Assembly: GCF_014251995.1 (NCBI RefSeq)
Contig: NZ_CP059205.1
Location: 434,001-498,000, forward strand
Direction of reading: 5' to 3'
Source of the DNA: Blattabacterium cuenoti
Lineage (GTDB): Bacteria; Bacteroidota; Bacteroidia; Flavobacteriales; Blattabacteriaceae
DNA length: 64,000 nt
Positions 30,901-40,700 of this stretch are shown one piece after another. A program made the position numbers and the translations under genes. Position 1 is the stretch's first letter. Every line of letters begins with the position of its first letter. The notes beneath the pieces are model-generated. The model worked only from the letters and a program-made list of their open reading frames with translations. It had not been told where the DNA came from and did not search any database.

Positions 30901-31771
30901 TTATTTCATGATTTTTAATTAAATCAACATGTTCTTGTTGTAAAAAAACATCTCTATCTATAAGAACTTCGTTCTTTTCTATAGAAACTACTTCTCCTGT
31001 ATCTTCATCTACAAAATCTTCATGCCATATTTTCAAAATTCTAGCTGCTAGTGTTCTATTTAAAATATTACTTCCATCATCTAGAATTTCCACTTCTTCT
31101 GCTAAATCAAAAATTTCCAATATATCTTTATCTCTTTCATACCCTATAACACGTAATAGAGTTGTCATTGGTAATTTTTTTTTTCTATCAATATACGCAT
31201 ACATAACGTTGTTGATATCTGTAGCAAATTCTATCCAAGATCCTTTAAATGGAATAATTCTAGCAGAATAAAGTTTAGTTCCATTAGCATGATGAGATTG
31301 TCCAAAAAAAACACCTGGAGAACGATGTAATTGAGAAACAATAACTCTTTCTGCTCCATTGAAAATAAAAGATCCAGAAGGAGTCATATAAGGGTATGTT
31401 CCTAAATATACATCTTGATATACTGTTTCAAAATCCTCATGTTCAGGATCCGTACAATATAATTTTAATTTAGCTTTCAAAGGAACGCTATAAGTTAATC
31501 CTCTTTCAATACATTCTTCTATAGAATATCTAGGGGAATCTATAGAATAACCTTTGAATTCTAAAACAAAAGAATTCCTTGCATCAGAAATAGGGAAATT
31601 TTCCATAAAAGCTTTAAATAAACCTTCATTTTTCCTATTCTCAGGTTTTGTATCTAATTGAAAAAAATCTTTAAATGATTTTATTTGAATATCTAAAAAA
31701 TCAGGATATTCAACTTTCTTTGCTACCGAAGCAAAAGTTATTCTTTCTGACGTTTTTTTTGTATTCACCAA
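27956..31771 (-). CDS. rpoB: RNA polymerase beta subunit
   Basis: A full-length 1271-residue beta subunit. Markers include the rifampicin-pocket region [25 protein letters not shown], where Q, D, H and R contact residues are kept, [38 protein letters not shown], and the C-terminal [18 protein letters not shown]. It lies between rplL and rpoC in the universal ribosomal protein-polymerase cluster. No frame disruption despite many A-runs. Confidence 0.99.
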   Translation of the reverse strand: MVNTKKTSERITFASVAKKVEYPDFLDIQIKSFKDFFQLDTKPENRKNEGLFKAFMENFPISDARNSFVLEFKGYSIDSPRYSIEECIERGLTYSVPLKAKLKLYCTDPEHEDFETVYQDVYLGTYPYMTPSGSFIFNGAERVIVSQLHRSPGVFFGQSHHANGTKLYSARIIPFKGSWIEFATDINNVMYAYIDRKKKLPMTTLLRVIGYERDKDILEIFDLAEEVEILDDGSNILNRTLAARILKIWHEDFVDEDTGEVVSIEKNEVLIDRDVFLQQEHVDLIKNHEIKTVLLHKEEGRKKDYSIIYNTLHKDPTNSEKEAVEYIYRQLRNTEPPDEETARNVIDKLFFSDTRYSLGPVGRYRLNKRLGLKIDPNHLVLTKEDIIAIINHLNALFNSKKEVDDIDHLSNRRVRTVGEQLYTQFSIGLARMSRTIRERMNVRDNEVFMPVDLINAKTLSSVINTFFGTNQLSQFMDQTNPLSEITHKRRLSALGPGGLSRERAGFEVRDVNYSHYGRLCPIETPEGPNIGLISSLSVFAKINKMGFVETPYRTVFNKKVNFKSKIKYLSAEEEEGKIIAQSNAIDNNGNFLSDRIIAREDGDFPIVKSDQVDYIDVAPNQIASISASLIPFLEHDDANRALMGSNMMRQAVPLLKPESPIVGTGLEQQVSRDSRILINAKKDGIVEYIDAKKIVIKYDQTDKEILVNFNSNIVVYDLIKFRKTNQNTCINLKPIVKKGMRIMKGQILCEGYATENGELALGRNLKAAFIPCNGYNFEDAVLISEKVVSKDWFTSIHIDEYSLEVRDTKLGMEELTNDIPNVSEDATKDLDENGIIRVGAEVKPGDILIGKITPKGESDPTPEEKLLKAIFGDKAGNVKDASLRAEPSLFGIVIDTKLFTRSIKDRKTRLQDKIKIDSLEKEYDKKFLDMKNFLLKKLLFVLNGKSCCNSIFDEKNKKIIEKGSKFTIDVLNNIPDYLGIRSDNWTEDSLTNNLVSEIFHNYKIAIGNLTSSLKHKKFSITVGDELPSGIIKMAKVYIAKKRKLKVGDKMAGRHGNKGVVARILREEDMPFLEDGSPVDIVLNPLGVPSRMNIGQIYETVLGWAGQKLNVKFSTPIFDGATIDQICEYTDKANIPRFGTTYLFDGGTGERFDQPATVGVIYMLKLGHMVDDKMHSRSIGPYSLITQQPLGGKAQFGGQRFGEMEVWALEAFGASNILREILTVKSDDVVGRAKTYESIVKGELMPEPNNPESFNVLCYELKGLGLDIRLEE

Positions 31772-31837
31772 TTTTAATTTAATGTACTTAACTATGTATG
31801 CTTGTAATACTTTTTTTCTAAAATGATATTATTTTAT

Positions 31838-32209
31838 TTATTTCAGTTCTATTTCAGCACCTATTTCTTGAAATTTATTTCTCAAATCTTCTGCTTCCTT
31901 CTTATTTACAGATTCTTTAAGTACACTAGGAATATTATCTACTAATCCCTTAGATTCCTTAAGTCCTTTTCCTGTTATCTCTTTTACTAACTTAACCACA
32001 GATAATTTAGAATTTCCAGATGATTTTAAAATTATATTAAAAATATTTTTTTCTTCTTTTTGAGATATATTTTCTTCTTGAGAAATAACATTTTCCGATT
32101 TTACTAAGTTAGATGGTTCTATATCGTATTTTTCTTTTAAAATTAAAGCTAATTCGTTAACTTGTTTAACGGTTAAGTTTACTAATTGTTCTGCTAATTT
32201 TTCTATCAT
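31838..32209 (-). CDS. rplL: 50S ribosomal protein L7/L12
   Basis: A 123-residue stalk protein. The N-terminal dimerisation helix (EKLAEQLVNLTVKQVNELA) is followed by a flexible, glutamate-rich hinge and the C-terminal factor-binding domain (KLSVVKLVKEITGKGLKES...GAEIELK). It forms the stalk with L10 and recruits EF-Tu and EF-G. Position between rplJ and rpoB is standard. The usual alanine-rich hinge is replaced by E/N/K residues, in line with the AT bias. Confidence 0.97.
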   Translation of the reverse strand: MIEKLAEQLVNLTVKQVNELALILKEKYDIEPSNLVKSENVISQEENISQKEEKNIFNIILKSSGNSKLSVVKLVKEITGKGLKESKGLVDNIPSVLKESVNKKEAEDLRNKFQEIGAEIELK

Positions 32210-32268
32210 ATTATTTTATTATTGTTTTATTGAAATATTTAAAACTGAATTCATATTTTTTTATTTCA

Positions 32269-32865
32269 TTAAATTTGGAAATTAGAATTCTTTTTATTAG
32301 AAGATAAAGATTCTAATATTCCAAATATTTTATATTTTGTTAAATTAGAAAAACATGAAATAATATTTTTCATTGGAAATTGGAGCATACATAATATGTC
32401 AGCAATAAGATCTTCTTTAGATTTAATTTTAATTAACAGATTCAAATCTTTATTTCCAAAATAGAAAGATTCTTGAACATAAGCTCCTTTTAAATAGGGT
32501 TTTTCAATTTTTTCTTGAATATGGAATTTTTTTATAATTTTTGGAATTATGTTTCCATTTTTAGTAAGTTTAGAAAATAAAATAGTAGTATTTCCATTTA
32601 GAACGGGAAAAAATGAATTAAAATTTTTATTTTTTATTTTTTCTAATGACTTTTTCAATAAAGTATTCTTTACTACTCTCATTATAATATTAAACCGTTT
32701 AAAATTTTTCCTAAGGACAGATATTTGATTAGAACTTAGATTAAATATATCAACGATATATATTATGTCATTATTTGAAAATATAGAAATTAATTCCAAA
32801 ATTTCTTCTTCTTTTTTTTCTTTTTTCTTATTTTCTTTTTTTTTATTATTCATCATAATGTTCAA
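32269..32865 (-). CDS. rplJ: 50S ribosomal protein L10
   Basis: A 198-residue L10, somewhat longer than the usual 165-175 because of a lysine-rich N-terminal extension (KKKENKKKEKKEEE). The L10 core shows the IYIVDIFNLSSNQISVLRKNF block and VVKNTLLKKSLE. It anchors L7/L12 to the ribosome. Its start overlaps the end of rplA by four bases, giving translational coupling. It is weakly conserved compared with its neighbours and is identified mostly by position plus those blocks. Confidence 0.93.
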   Translation of the reverse strand: MNIMMNNKKKENKKKEKKEEEILELISIFSNNDIIYIVDIFNLSSNQISVLRKNFKRFNIIMRVVKNTLLKKSLEKIKNKNFNSFFPVLNGNTTILFSKLTKNGNIIPKIIKKFHIQEKIEKPYLKGAYVQESFYFGNKDLNLLIKIKSKEDLIADILCMLQFPMKNIISCFSNLTKYKIFGILESLSSNKKNSNFQI

Positions 32866-33554
32866 AAAATTTTTGAATCCAGTGAAATGCTAAACCCCAT
32901 GGTAGTAGATAAATGAATATTTTTAATATAATTTCCTTTAGAAGTAGAAGGTTTGTTTCGAATAATTATTTTCATAAATTCCTTTATATTATCTAATAAA
33001 TATTTCTTCGAAAAAGAAACTCTTCCAATTGAAGAATGAACAATTCCATAACGATCAGACTTGAAAAAAATTTTTCCAGATTTAATTTCTTTAATAGATT
33101 TTTCTGGATTTGAAGAAACAGTATCCATCTTAGGATTTGGCATTAGTCCTTTTGGACCTAGTATTTTTCCTATCACTCCCAATTGGTTCATAATAGAAGG
33201 AGTTACCACAATAACGTCAATTTTGTTAGTTTTCCATCCGGATTTAATTTTTTCAATATAATCTAATCCTATATAATCTGCTCCGGCATTTTTAGCTTTT
33301 AATTCTTTATCTTTATCAACTAAAGCTAAAATTCGAACATTTTTACCCTTTCCATAAGGCAATTTAACTGTTCCTCTAATCATTTGATTGGGGGAACGTA
33401 CATCAACACCAAGATTGACAGAAATATCAACAGATGCATCAAATTTAACAAAATTTATTTTTTTTAAAAGAATAATACCTTCTTCTAAAGAATATTTCTT
33501 TTTAGAAATTTCTTTTATAATCTTACTTCTGTTTCTAGTTAATTTTCTTGACAT
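32862..33554 (-). CDS. rplA: 50S ribosomal protein L1
   Basis: About 230 residues. Typical L1 blocks: KFDASVDISVNLGVDVRSPNQMIRGTVKLPYGKGK, then GKILGPKGLMPNPKMDTVS. L1 binds 23S rRNA at the E-site stalk and can repress its own operon. I prefer the internal ATG at 33554 (MSRKLTRNR) over 33566. It overlaps rplJ by four bases and follows rplK after a short gap. Confidence 0.97.
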   Translation of the reverse strand: MSRKLTRNRSKIIKEISKKKYSLEEGIILLKKINFVKFDASVDISVNLGVDVRSPNQMIRGTVKLPYGKGKNVRILALVDKDKELKAKNAGADYIGLDYIEKIKSGWKTNKIDVIVVTPSIMNQLGVIGKILGPKGLMPNPKMDTVSSNPEKSIKEIKSGKIFFKSDRYGIVHSSIGRVSFSKKYLLDNIKEFMKIIIRNKPSTSKGNYIKNIHLSTTMGFSISLDSKIF

Positions 33555-33591
33555 ACTATATACCAATAATAAAAAAATGAATGAAATATTT

Positions 33592-34038
33592 TTATTTTAA
33601 TTCTTTCTCTATTTCTATCCCCATAGACCTTGCAGTTCCTGAAACCATAGAAATTGCAGATTTAATTGATAAACAATTTAAATCTTCCATTTTATTTTTT
33701 GCAATTATCTCAATTTCTTTTGAACTTATCATTCCAATTTTAATACGATTGGATTCTTTAGAACCTTTTTTTATTTTTATCATATTCAATAATTGAATAG
33801 AAACTGGAGGTTTTTTGATTACAAAATCAAAAGATTTATCTTCATATACAGTTATTACAACAGGACACACTTCTCCTACTCTTTCTTGAGTACGAGAATT
33901 ATATTGTTTACAAAATTCCATTATGTTAATTCCAGAGCTTCCTAAAATGGGACCAACAGGTGGAGCTGGACTCGCCTTACCTCCATTTATTTTTTGAATT
34001 TTAATTTTTTTTATTACTCTTTTTGTTTTTTTAATCAT
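33592..34038 (-). CDS. rplK: 50S ribosomal protein L11
   Basis: A 148-residue L11. The N-terminal domain has GGKASPAPPVGPILGSSGINIMEFCKQYN and the C-terminal RNA-binding domain SVSGTARSMGIE-like ending (AISMVSGTARSMGIEIE). It shapes the GTPase-associated centre of 23S rRNA. It follows nusG by two bases, so the two are in one transcript. Confidence 0.98.
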   Translation of the reverse strand: MIKKTKRVIKKIKIQKINGGKASPAPPVGPILGSSGINIMEFCKQYNSRTQERVGEVCPVVITVYEDKSFDFVIKKPPVSIQLLNMIKIKKGSKESNRIKIGMISSKEIEIIAKNKMEDLNCLSIKSAISMVSGTARSMGIEIEKELK

Positions 34039-34040
34039 GA

Positions 34041-34601
34041 TTAAATTTTTTCTATTTGTGTAAAATTCAATTCCAATGGAGTTTTTCTTCCAAAAATTAA
34101 AACAGATAATTCCAATTTTCTTTTTTCTTCATTAATTTTCTCAATTGTTCCATTGAAACCAGTAAAGGGCCCATCCGTAACTTTAATTGTTTCTCCAACA
34201 ATAAAAGGAATATTAATAGTTTCATAACTTTCAGCAGATAATTCATTTATTTTACCCAACATTTTGTTTACTTCCTCTTTTCTCATAGGAATAGGAATAG
34301 CACCTCCTCCTTTTCCTTCACTTAAAAAATTAATAACTCCAGGAACATTTTTAATTGCGTGGACAGCTTCTCCTTCTAAATTCGCTTCTACCATAACATA
34401 TCCAGGATAATGAACTTTTTCTCTATGAATTCTTTTACCTTTCCTCATTTGAATAATTTTTTCAATAGGGACCAATACTTTTCCAATAGATTCTTGAAAT
34501 CCATTATCTCTAACTTCATCTTCAATATATGATTTTACTTTACTTTCTTGTCCACTAATAGCTTTAATGACATACCATTTTTTTTTCAAATTATCACTCA
34601 T
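34041..34601 (-). CDS. nusG: NusG, transcription elongation/antitermination factor
   Basis: A 186-residue NusG. The NGN domain begins KKWYVIKAISGQESKVKSYIE and contains HYPGYVMVEANL; the C-terminal KOW domain is VGETIKVTDGPFTGFNGTIEKIN. It binds RpoB/RpoC and links transcription with translation. The order secE-nusG-rplK is the universal one. Confidence 0.98.
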   Translation of the reverse strand: MSDNLKKKWYVIKAISGQESKVKSYIEDEVRDNGFQESIGKVLVPIEKIIQMRKGKRIHREKVHYPGYVMVEANLEGEAVHAIKNVPGVINFLSEGKGGGAIPIPMRKEEVNKMLGKINELSAESYETINIPFIVGETIKVTDGPFTGFNGTIEKINEEKRKLELSVLIFGRKTPLELNFTQIEKI

Positions 34602-34609
34602 ATAATTTT

Positions 34610-34795
34610 TTATAAAGAAAACAATTTTTTAACTAAAAAAATAAAAAAAGTATCTACACCATATAAAAATATAGATAGAAATATAGAAAAAAAGGATACC
34701 ATTATTGTTGTTAATTGCAAATCAATCCATTTAGACCATGTAATAGAATGAAAAAATTCATTATAAATTTCTAAAAAAAAATTATTATTTTTCAT
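34610..34795 (-). CDS. secE: SecE, preprotein translocase subunit
   Basis: A 61-residue minimal SecE: an amphipathic N-terminal helix with the conserved FFHSITWSKWIDLQ region (family E-x-x-K-V-x-W-P) and one membrane span (about residues 31-54). Lies between tRNA-Trp and nusG as in nearly all bacteria. The weak sequence conservation is usual for SecE; the position makes the call firm. Confidence 0.92.
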   Translation of the reverse strand: MKNNNFFLEIYNEFFHSITWSKWIDLQLTTIMVSFFSIFLSIFLYGVDTFFIFLVKKLFSL

Positions 34796-34823
34796 AATAT
34801 TTATACCAAAAAAAATAACGTAG

Positions 34824-34896
34824 CACGGACGGTAAGAATCGAACTTACGACCTTCGGTTTTGGAGACCGATGCTCTACCAATTGAGCTACGTCCGT
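34824..34896 (-). tRNA. tRNA-Trp (CCA)
   Basis: A 73-base cloverleaf on minus: acceptor ACGGACG with CGTCCGT and discriminator G73, anticodon loop CTCCAAA (anticodon CCA) and T arm AGTTCGATTCT. Sits between tuf and secE, the standard place for tRNA-Trp in Bacteroidota. Confidence 0.96.
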
Positions 34897-34938
34897 ATCG
34901 GAAATAAATAACGGATATTGGTATTAATTATTTATTAA

Positions 34939-36126
34939 TTAATCCATTATATGAACAACTTGTCCTGCTCCTACAGTTTTTCCTCCTTCACGAATAGCAA
35001 AACGTAAATTTTCACTTAATGCGACAGGTTGATGTAATTCAACCTCCATAGAAACATTATCTCCAGGCATAACCATTTCTATTCCCTTAGGGAGATGGAT
35101 TTCTCCTGTAACATCTGTAGTTCTTAGGTAAAATTGAGGACGATATTTGTTATGAAAAGGAGTATGTCTACCTCCTTCTTCCTTAGTAAGAATATACACT
35201 TCAGATTTAAATTTTTTATGAGGATTGATTGATCCCGGTTTTCCAATTACCATTCCTCGACGAATATCTTTTTTTTCTATACCACGCAATAAAAGACCTA
35301 CATTATCTCCAGCTTGACCTCTATCTAATATTTTTCTAAACATTTCAACTCCTGTAACAGTAGAGGATATTTTTTTTTCTCCCATTCCTATAATATCAAC
35401 TAAATCTCCTGTATTAACAACTCCACTTTCTATACGACCTGTTGCCACAGTTCCTCTTCCTGTTATAGTAAACACATCCTCAACAGGCATCAAAAATGGT
35501 TTATCCATTTCACGAATAGGTTCGGGAATATAATCATCTAACACTTTCATAAGATCCTCAATTTTTGTAGTCCATTTTTTTTCTCCATTTAAAGCACCTA
35601 AAGCTGATCCACGAATTATAGGAATATTTTCTCCATCAAATTCATACTTAGTAAGTAGTTCCCTAATTTCCATTTCTACCAATTCTAATAATTCAGGATC
35701 ATCCACTTGATCTACCTTATTCATGAATACTACAATTTTAGGGACTCCTACTTGACGGGACAGCAAAATATGCTCTCTAGTTTGAGGCATTGGTCCATCT
35801 GTAGCTGCCACAACTAAAATAGCTCCATCCATTTGAGCAGCTCCAGTAATCATATTTTTTACATAATCTGCATGTCCAGGGCAATCTACATGAGCGTAAT
35901 GTCGTTTTACCGTTTCATATTCTACATGAGAAGTATTAATAGTGATTCCTCTAGCTTTTTCTTCAGGAGCATTATCTATAGCATCAAAACTTTTTTCTTC
36001 TGCCAATCCTATATTCGATAATACTTTTGTAATAGCAGCAGTTAAAGTTGTTTTTCCATGATCAACATGACCAGTTGTTCCTATATTTAAATGTGGTTTA
36101 TTTCGTTTAAATTTTTCTTTTGCCAT
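34939..36126 (-). CDS. tuf: Elongation factor Tu
   Basis: A 395-residue EF-Tu. G1 GHVDHGKT, G3 [13 protein letters not shown]4 NKVDQ; domain II and III blocks [12 protein letters not shown] and [16 protein letters not shown]-terminal [10 protein letters not shown]. The frame stays open upstream to 36201 through tRNA-Thr, but [16 protein letters not shown] from 36126 is the true start. EF-Tu carries aminoacyl-tRNA to the ribosome. It appears to be cotranscribed with four upstream tRNAs and tRNA-Trp downstream. Confidence 0.99.
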   Translation of the reverse strand: MAKEKFKRNKPHLNIGTTGHVDHGKTTLTAAITKVLSNIGLAEEKSFDAIDNAPEEKARGITINTSHVEYETVKRHYAHVDCPGHADYVKNMITGAAQMDGAILVVAATDGPMPQTREHILLSRQVGVPKIVVFMNKVDQVDDPELLELVEMEIRELLTKYEFDGENIPIIRGSALGALNGEKKWTTKIEDLMKVLDDYIPEPIREMDKPFLMPVEDVFTITGRGTVATGRIESGVVNTGDLVDIIGMGEKKISSTVTGVEMFRKILDRGQAGDNVGLLLRGIEKKDIRRGMVIGKPGSINPHKKFKSEVYILTKEEGGRHTPFHNKYRPQFYLRTTDVTGEIHLPKGIEMVMPGDNVSMEVELHQPVALSENLRFAIREGGKTVGAGQVVHIMD

Positions 36127-36159
36127 GATAAAATTGTTATATAAAATTCGGTTCAAAAA

Positions 36160-36232
<73 letters not shown>

Positions 36233-36275
36233 TATTATATACATATACATATACATATTATTTATACAATGATAG

Positions 36276-36348
36276 AGCGGAAGACGGGATTCGAACCCGC
36301 GACATTCAACTTGGAAGGCTGATGCTCTACCAACTGAGCTACTTCCGC
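36276..36348 (-). tRNA. tRNA-Gly (TCC)
   Basis: A 73-base cloverleaf on minus: acceptor GCGGAAG with CTTCCGC, discriminator T73, anticodon loop CTTCCAA (anticodon TCC), T arm GGGTTCGAATCCC. Together with tRNA-Gly (GCC) at 43.8 kb it covers all glycine codons. Confidence 0.95.
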
Positions 36349-36381
36349 TTATTTTTTTATTTATTATATCTAAAAATTAAA

Positions 36382-36465
36382 TGGGGAGAGCAGGATTCGA
36401 ACCTGCGAAGGAAAAACCAACAGATTTACAGTCTGTCCTCGTTAACCAAGCTTGAGTATCTCCCC
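36382..36465 (-). tRNA. tRNA-Tyr (GTA)
   Basis: An 84-base class II tRNA on minus: acceptor GGGGAGA with TCTCCCC-type pairing, A73, anticodon loop CTGTAAA (anticodon GTA), a long variable arm, and T arm AGGTTCGAATCCT. A tRNA with A36-A37 context like this is a substrate for MiaA/MiaB. Confidence 0.95.
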
Positions 36466-36503
36466 TATATTTTTTTAAAATCATTAATCACTATTACTAA
36501 AAA

Positions 36504-36577
36504 AGCCGGCAGAGGGATTCGAACCCACGCCCCCGAGATTACAAATCACGTGCTCTGACCAACTGAGCTACACCGGC
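36504..36577 (-). tRNA. tRNA-Thr (TGT)
   Basis: A 74-base cloverleaf on minus: acceptor GCCGGTG with the complementary CTGCCGGC end, discriminator T73, anticodon loop TTTGTAA (anticodon TGT), T arm GGGTTCGAATCCC. It is the first gene of the tRNA-tuf cluster. Confidence 0.95.
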
Positions 36578-36628
36578 AAACCAAACTTACATTCGTAACA
36601 ATGAAAATCAGAGTAGTACAAATCTATA

Positions 36629-36646
36629 GAGATTTTTATAAATCTC
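36629..36646. terminator. Hairpin between lspA and tRNA-Thr (TGT), possible terminator
   Basis: GAGATTT (36629-36635) and AAATCTC (36640-36646) form a 7-bp stem with a TTAT loop just after the lspA stop. There is no U-run after it in the lspA direction, so it may be a weak terminator or an mRNA-stabilising end. Confidence 0.4.
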
Positions 36647-36662
36647 AAAAAAATAATAGAAA

Positions 36663-37316
36663 TCACAATATTTTTACATTTCCGATTCTATTTTGAAATA
36701 GAAAAAATAAAATAAATCCAGTAAATATAGATATGTCAGAAACATTAAAAATTGGTTTGAAAAATTGAAAGTGAAAATTACCAAAAAAAGGAATCCAATT
36801 AGGAAAGTGAATATCTATTATAGGAAGGTAAAATATATCAACTACACATCCTTTCATAAACGATGAATATCCTCTTCCTCCAGAATTACTAAAAAACTGA
36901 TTTATTTTAGAAATTCCTCTATAAGAAATCCAATCATGATACTTCTCACAATAGATTGTTCCTGTATCAAATAAAAATCCATAAAAAGCACTGTCAAAAA
37001 AATTACCCATGGCTCCTGAAAAAATAAAACTAATAGGAATTGTTAAATAATTGGAAGATCCTCTTTTTACATTCTTATAAAGAAAAAAAAATATCAATAA
37101 AACTAAAAAAAAACGAAAAATACTTAGTAACACCTTTCCATGATATCCTGTTCCAATACGAATTCCATAAGCCATTCCAGGATTTTCAACAAATAAAATC
37201 CAAAAAAAAGGAAATACAGGAACTCCACTCCCTAATTCAAAATGAGTTTTAATATAAATTTTTGAAATTTGATCTATTAATAAAATAGAAAAAATAATTA
37301 AAAAAATTTTTTTCAA
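36663..37316 (-). CDS. lspA: LspA, lipoprotein signal peptidase (signal peptidase II)
   Basis: A 217-residue integral membrane aspartyl protease. Four spans; catalytic motifs GAMGNFFDS (first Asp) and NVSDISI (second Asp), and the conserved FVENPGMAYGI region near residue 45. The inserted stretch between (CEKYHDWISYRG...RGYSSFMKG) is typical of Bacteroidota LspA. It cleaves prolipoproteins at the lipobox cysteine; a candidate substrate is the lipoprotein at 45.7 kb. Upstream on the same strand is the dksA relic, then ileS. Confidence 0.94.
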   Translation of the reverse strand: MKKIFLIIFSILLIDQISKIYIKTHFELGSGVPVFPFFWILFVENPGMAYGIRIGTGYHGKVLLSIFRFFLVLLIFFFLYKNVKRGSSNYLTIPISFIFSGAMGNFFDSAFYGFLFDTGTIYCEKYHDWISYRGISKINQFFSNSGGRGYSSFMKGCVVDIFYLPIIDIHFPNWIPFFGNFHFQFFKPIFNVSDISIFTGFILFFLFQNRIGNVKIL

Positions 37317-37380
37317 AAAAAACTTAAATCGTTTCTTATTTCTAAAAGTTTTCTTTTTTTCCCTTCATTTCATAATGTTA

Positions 37381-37660
37381 TAATATCCAATATAAATAAT
37401 AGAGGTACTCAATAAAAACATGTTTCAGAAATTAATTTTTTGTAATATAATAAATTCTATAGAATTCTAAATTCATATTTTCAATAATATTTCCGAAAAT
37501 TTTGATTTGATTTAAGTTATTAAGTTAATCAAAATATATTAATGACTAATATAATGACTAATTATAAATATTTCTTTAATATTATAATCTTTGTTATTTT
37601 TGAATTTAATTTAAAATCCTTTAATCTTTGAAAAGGAATCTTTAAGTAAGATGTTCTAAA
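37381..37660 (-). pseudogene. dksA: Relic of dksA (DksA/TraR zinc-finger transcription factor)
   Basis: The stretch 37317-37798 has no intact gene, but lies between ileS and lspA where flavobacteria keep dksA on the same strand. Minus-strand frames give IIENMNLEFYRIYYITK (from about 37489 down to 37441), then one base out of frame LISETCFY-stop-VPLLFILD (from 37435). Joined, this follows the DksA C-terminal pattern IEN..YGICRVTGKLIPKERLKLVP residue for residue in spacing, including T-x-K-L-I and V-P. The zinc-binding cysteine of GIC is lost. A weaker N-terminal piece, RTSYLKIPFQRLKDFK, starts near 37657. Non-functional. Confidence 0.55.
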
Positions 37661-37798
37661 AAAAAATTTTTCGAAATACGAAAATAAATATTCTTATTAA
37701 TGTTTTTATGATATTAGTAGAAAGAAATATGTAACATAGAAAAAATTTAAAATAATTTTAAATTTTACAAAATTTTTTACAAAAAAACATTTTTTCTA

Positions 37799-40700
37799 TT
37801 ATTCATTTTCTATATTTTTATATTTCTTAATATAAATATATAGCATTGATTTTTCCTCAAAATTTTTTACAAAAAAACATTCCATTTTTTTGTTCTTTAA
37901 AGTGTTTTTTTCTTGAAAAAGAATATCAAAAGAAAGGGTTTCTCGACAAATAAAATCCTTATTCTTTTCTATAATTAATTGTATGTCTTTAATTGTATTA
38001 ACATGCAAAGATATTTTTTCGATAATATTGCAATTATATTTTTTTCTTAATCTTTGTACATATCTAATAAATTCTCTTATAAACCCTTCTTCTCGAAGAG
38101 AATCTGTTATACGTAAATCCAATGCTATTGTTAACTCATTATCAGATAAAACAGACCAATTCTTAATATATTCTGTAGTAATCTTTACGTCCTCTTCCAG
38201 AAGACGTATTTTTTCTTTTTTAAAAAAAATTATACATTGTTTATTTATTTCTATTTCTCTAATTTCTTCTTGCGAAAATCCTTCTATTATCTTTGAAAGA
38301 ATTTTAGTTTTACTTCCAAATTTAGGTCCTAAAGATTTATAATTTGGTTTAACATATTTAACTAATTCAAGATTTTTGTAAGATCCAGATAACTTTACTT
38401 CCTTTATATTAGCTTCTTTTAAAAAAATTTTATACGATTGTTTCAACTGAAAACGAGTTTTTTCATCGGGTATTAAAATAAGAACTCTTTGTAAAGGTTG
38501 ACGAATTTTAATTCCATTTTTTTTTCTAAGAGAAAAAATCATATTGATAATTTTCTGAATCAAAAACATTTTTATCTCTAATCCTTCGTTAATTAAATTT
38601 AAATCATAGCTAGGAAAACTTGTTAAATGAACACTTTTACAAGTTTCTTTATTTGTAACAGAATTCAAATCTAAATATAATCTTTCAGAAAAAAATGGAA
38701 TAATAGGAGAAGTCATTTTTGCTAAACTGATCAAACATTTATAAAGTATTTGATATGCAGATACTTTATTTTTTGTATATTCTTCTTTCCAAAATCTTCT
38801 TCTACATAATCTTATATACCAGTTACTCAATTTTTCTAAAACAAAAGATGAAATTAAACGTGTGACTTTAGTTGGATTATAGTTAGAATAATTATCATCT
38901 ACTTTTTTAATTAAAGTGTTCAATTCAGAAATAATCCAAAAATCTAATTCTGTATAGTTAGAAGATACTTCTTCTTCCTCTTTATAAGAAAATCCATCAA
39001 TATTAGCATATAAAACAAAAAAAGAATAAATGTTGAACAACGTTCCAAAAAATTTATTAATTACAGTACGAATCTCTTCTGAATCAAATTTAATATTATC
39101 CCAAGGTTCAGAATTGAACATAATGTACCAACGTATTGCATCAGAACTATAATAGTTAATTAACTCAAAAGGATCTATAGTATTTCCTCTACTTTTAGAC
39201 ATTTTATTTCCATACTTATCTAAAATTAACCCTGTTGATAAGACGTTTTTATATGCTATAGAATTAAATACCATAGCACTAATAGTATGAAGAGTAAAAA
39301 ACCATCCTCTTGTTTGATCTACTCCTTCAGAAATAAAATTAGAAGGAAATAATAAATTTTTATCTATATATTTTTTATTTTCAAAAGGATAATGAAATTG
39401 AGCATACGGCATAGCTCCAGAATCAAACCATACATCTACTAAATCGGATTCTCTTTTCATAGGTTTTTTTCCTTTTGGAGAAACTAAAATTATTTTATCT
39501 AAAACATGTTTATGTAAATCTAATTTTTTATAATTATCAACACTCATATCATCTAATATAAAATCTTCAAATACGTTATTAGACATAAATCCATATTGAA
39601 TAGACTTTTTAATTTCCAAAATTAATTCTTTAATTGATCCAATAACTATTTCTTCATCACCTTTTTCTGTTCTCCAAATAGGAATAGGTGTCCCCCAATA
39701 TCTAGATCGTGATAAATTCCAATCTTTTATATTCTTTAACCAAGAACTAAAACGTTTTTTTCCTATGAATTTAGGATACCATTTTATTTTTTGATTCAAA
39801 TTAATCATTTGATCCTTTTTTTTCGTAGTTTTAATAAACCATGAATTTAAAGGATAATAAAGTATTGGTTTTCCTGTTCTCCAACAATGTGGATAAAAAT
39901 GAGTATGCTTTTCTGTTTTAAATATTTTTTTTTCTTTTATTAATAATGAAATAATTTTTTGATCTATTGAAATTGAATTTTTTATTTTTTTTGTATTAAA
40001 ATCATTTTTTACATATTCCCCTCCAAATCCACAAGGAAGAATATCAATATATTTACCTTGTAAATCAACCAGAGGAACAGCCACTTTTTTATTATTTAAA
40101 ACTAATATTGAAGGTATTTTATATTTTTTAGCTATTAAAAAATCATCTATTCCAAATGTAGGAGATATATGGACAATTCCCGTACCTTCATCTACATTAA
40201 CAAAATCTCCCGATACAACTTGAAATGCATTTTTTTCATTATGAAAAGGTTTTACCCAAGATAATAATTGTTCATATTTACTGTATACTAATTTTTTCCC
40301 TATAATTTTCTTTACTATTAAATAGGGAATCTTTTTACCTTTTTTGATATTTAATCCATCTAATTCTAGATGATTAGAAACAGGATAAAATTCATTTAAT
40401 AATAATGTTTTTTGAATCGATTTCTCAGAAATAATAATATTTTCTTTGCAAAAAGTATAAGTATTATATGTACTTATTAAAACATATTCTACATCAGATC
40501 TTATAGCTAATGCAGTATTTGAAGGAATTGTCCATGGTGAAGTAGTCCATGATAAAAAATAAATATTTCCTGATATATTTTTTAGTTCTTCAGGAAGACT
40601 ATTTTTTATAGCTTTAAATTTTAAAAATGGAGATATTTGTTCTACTTTTTTATAAGTTCCTGGCATATTCAATTCATGGTGACTTAATCCTGTTCCTGCA

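Noticed and set aside
36322-36558. 78-residue plus-strand open frame
   Set aside because: It runs across the antisense of three tRNA genes (GIRTHAP- and WGEQDSNLRR-type peptides are common false products of tRNA genes).
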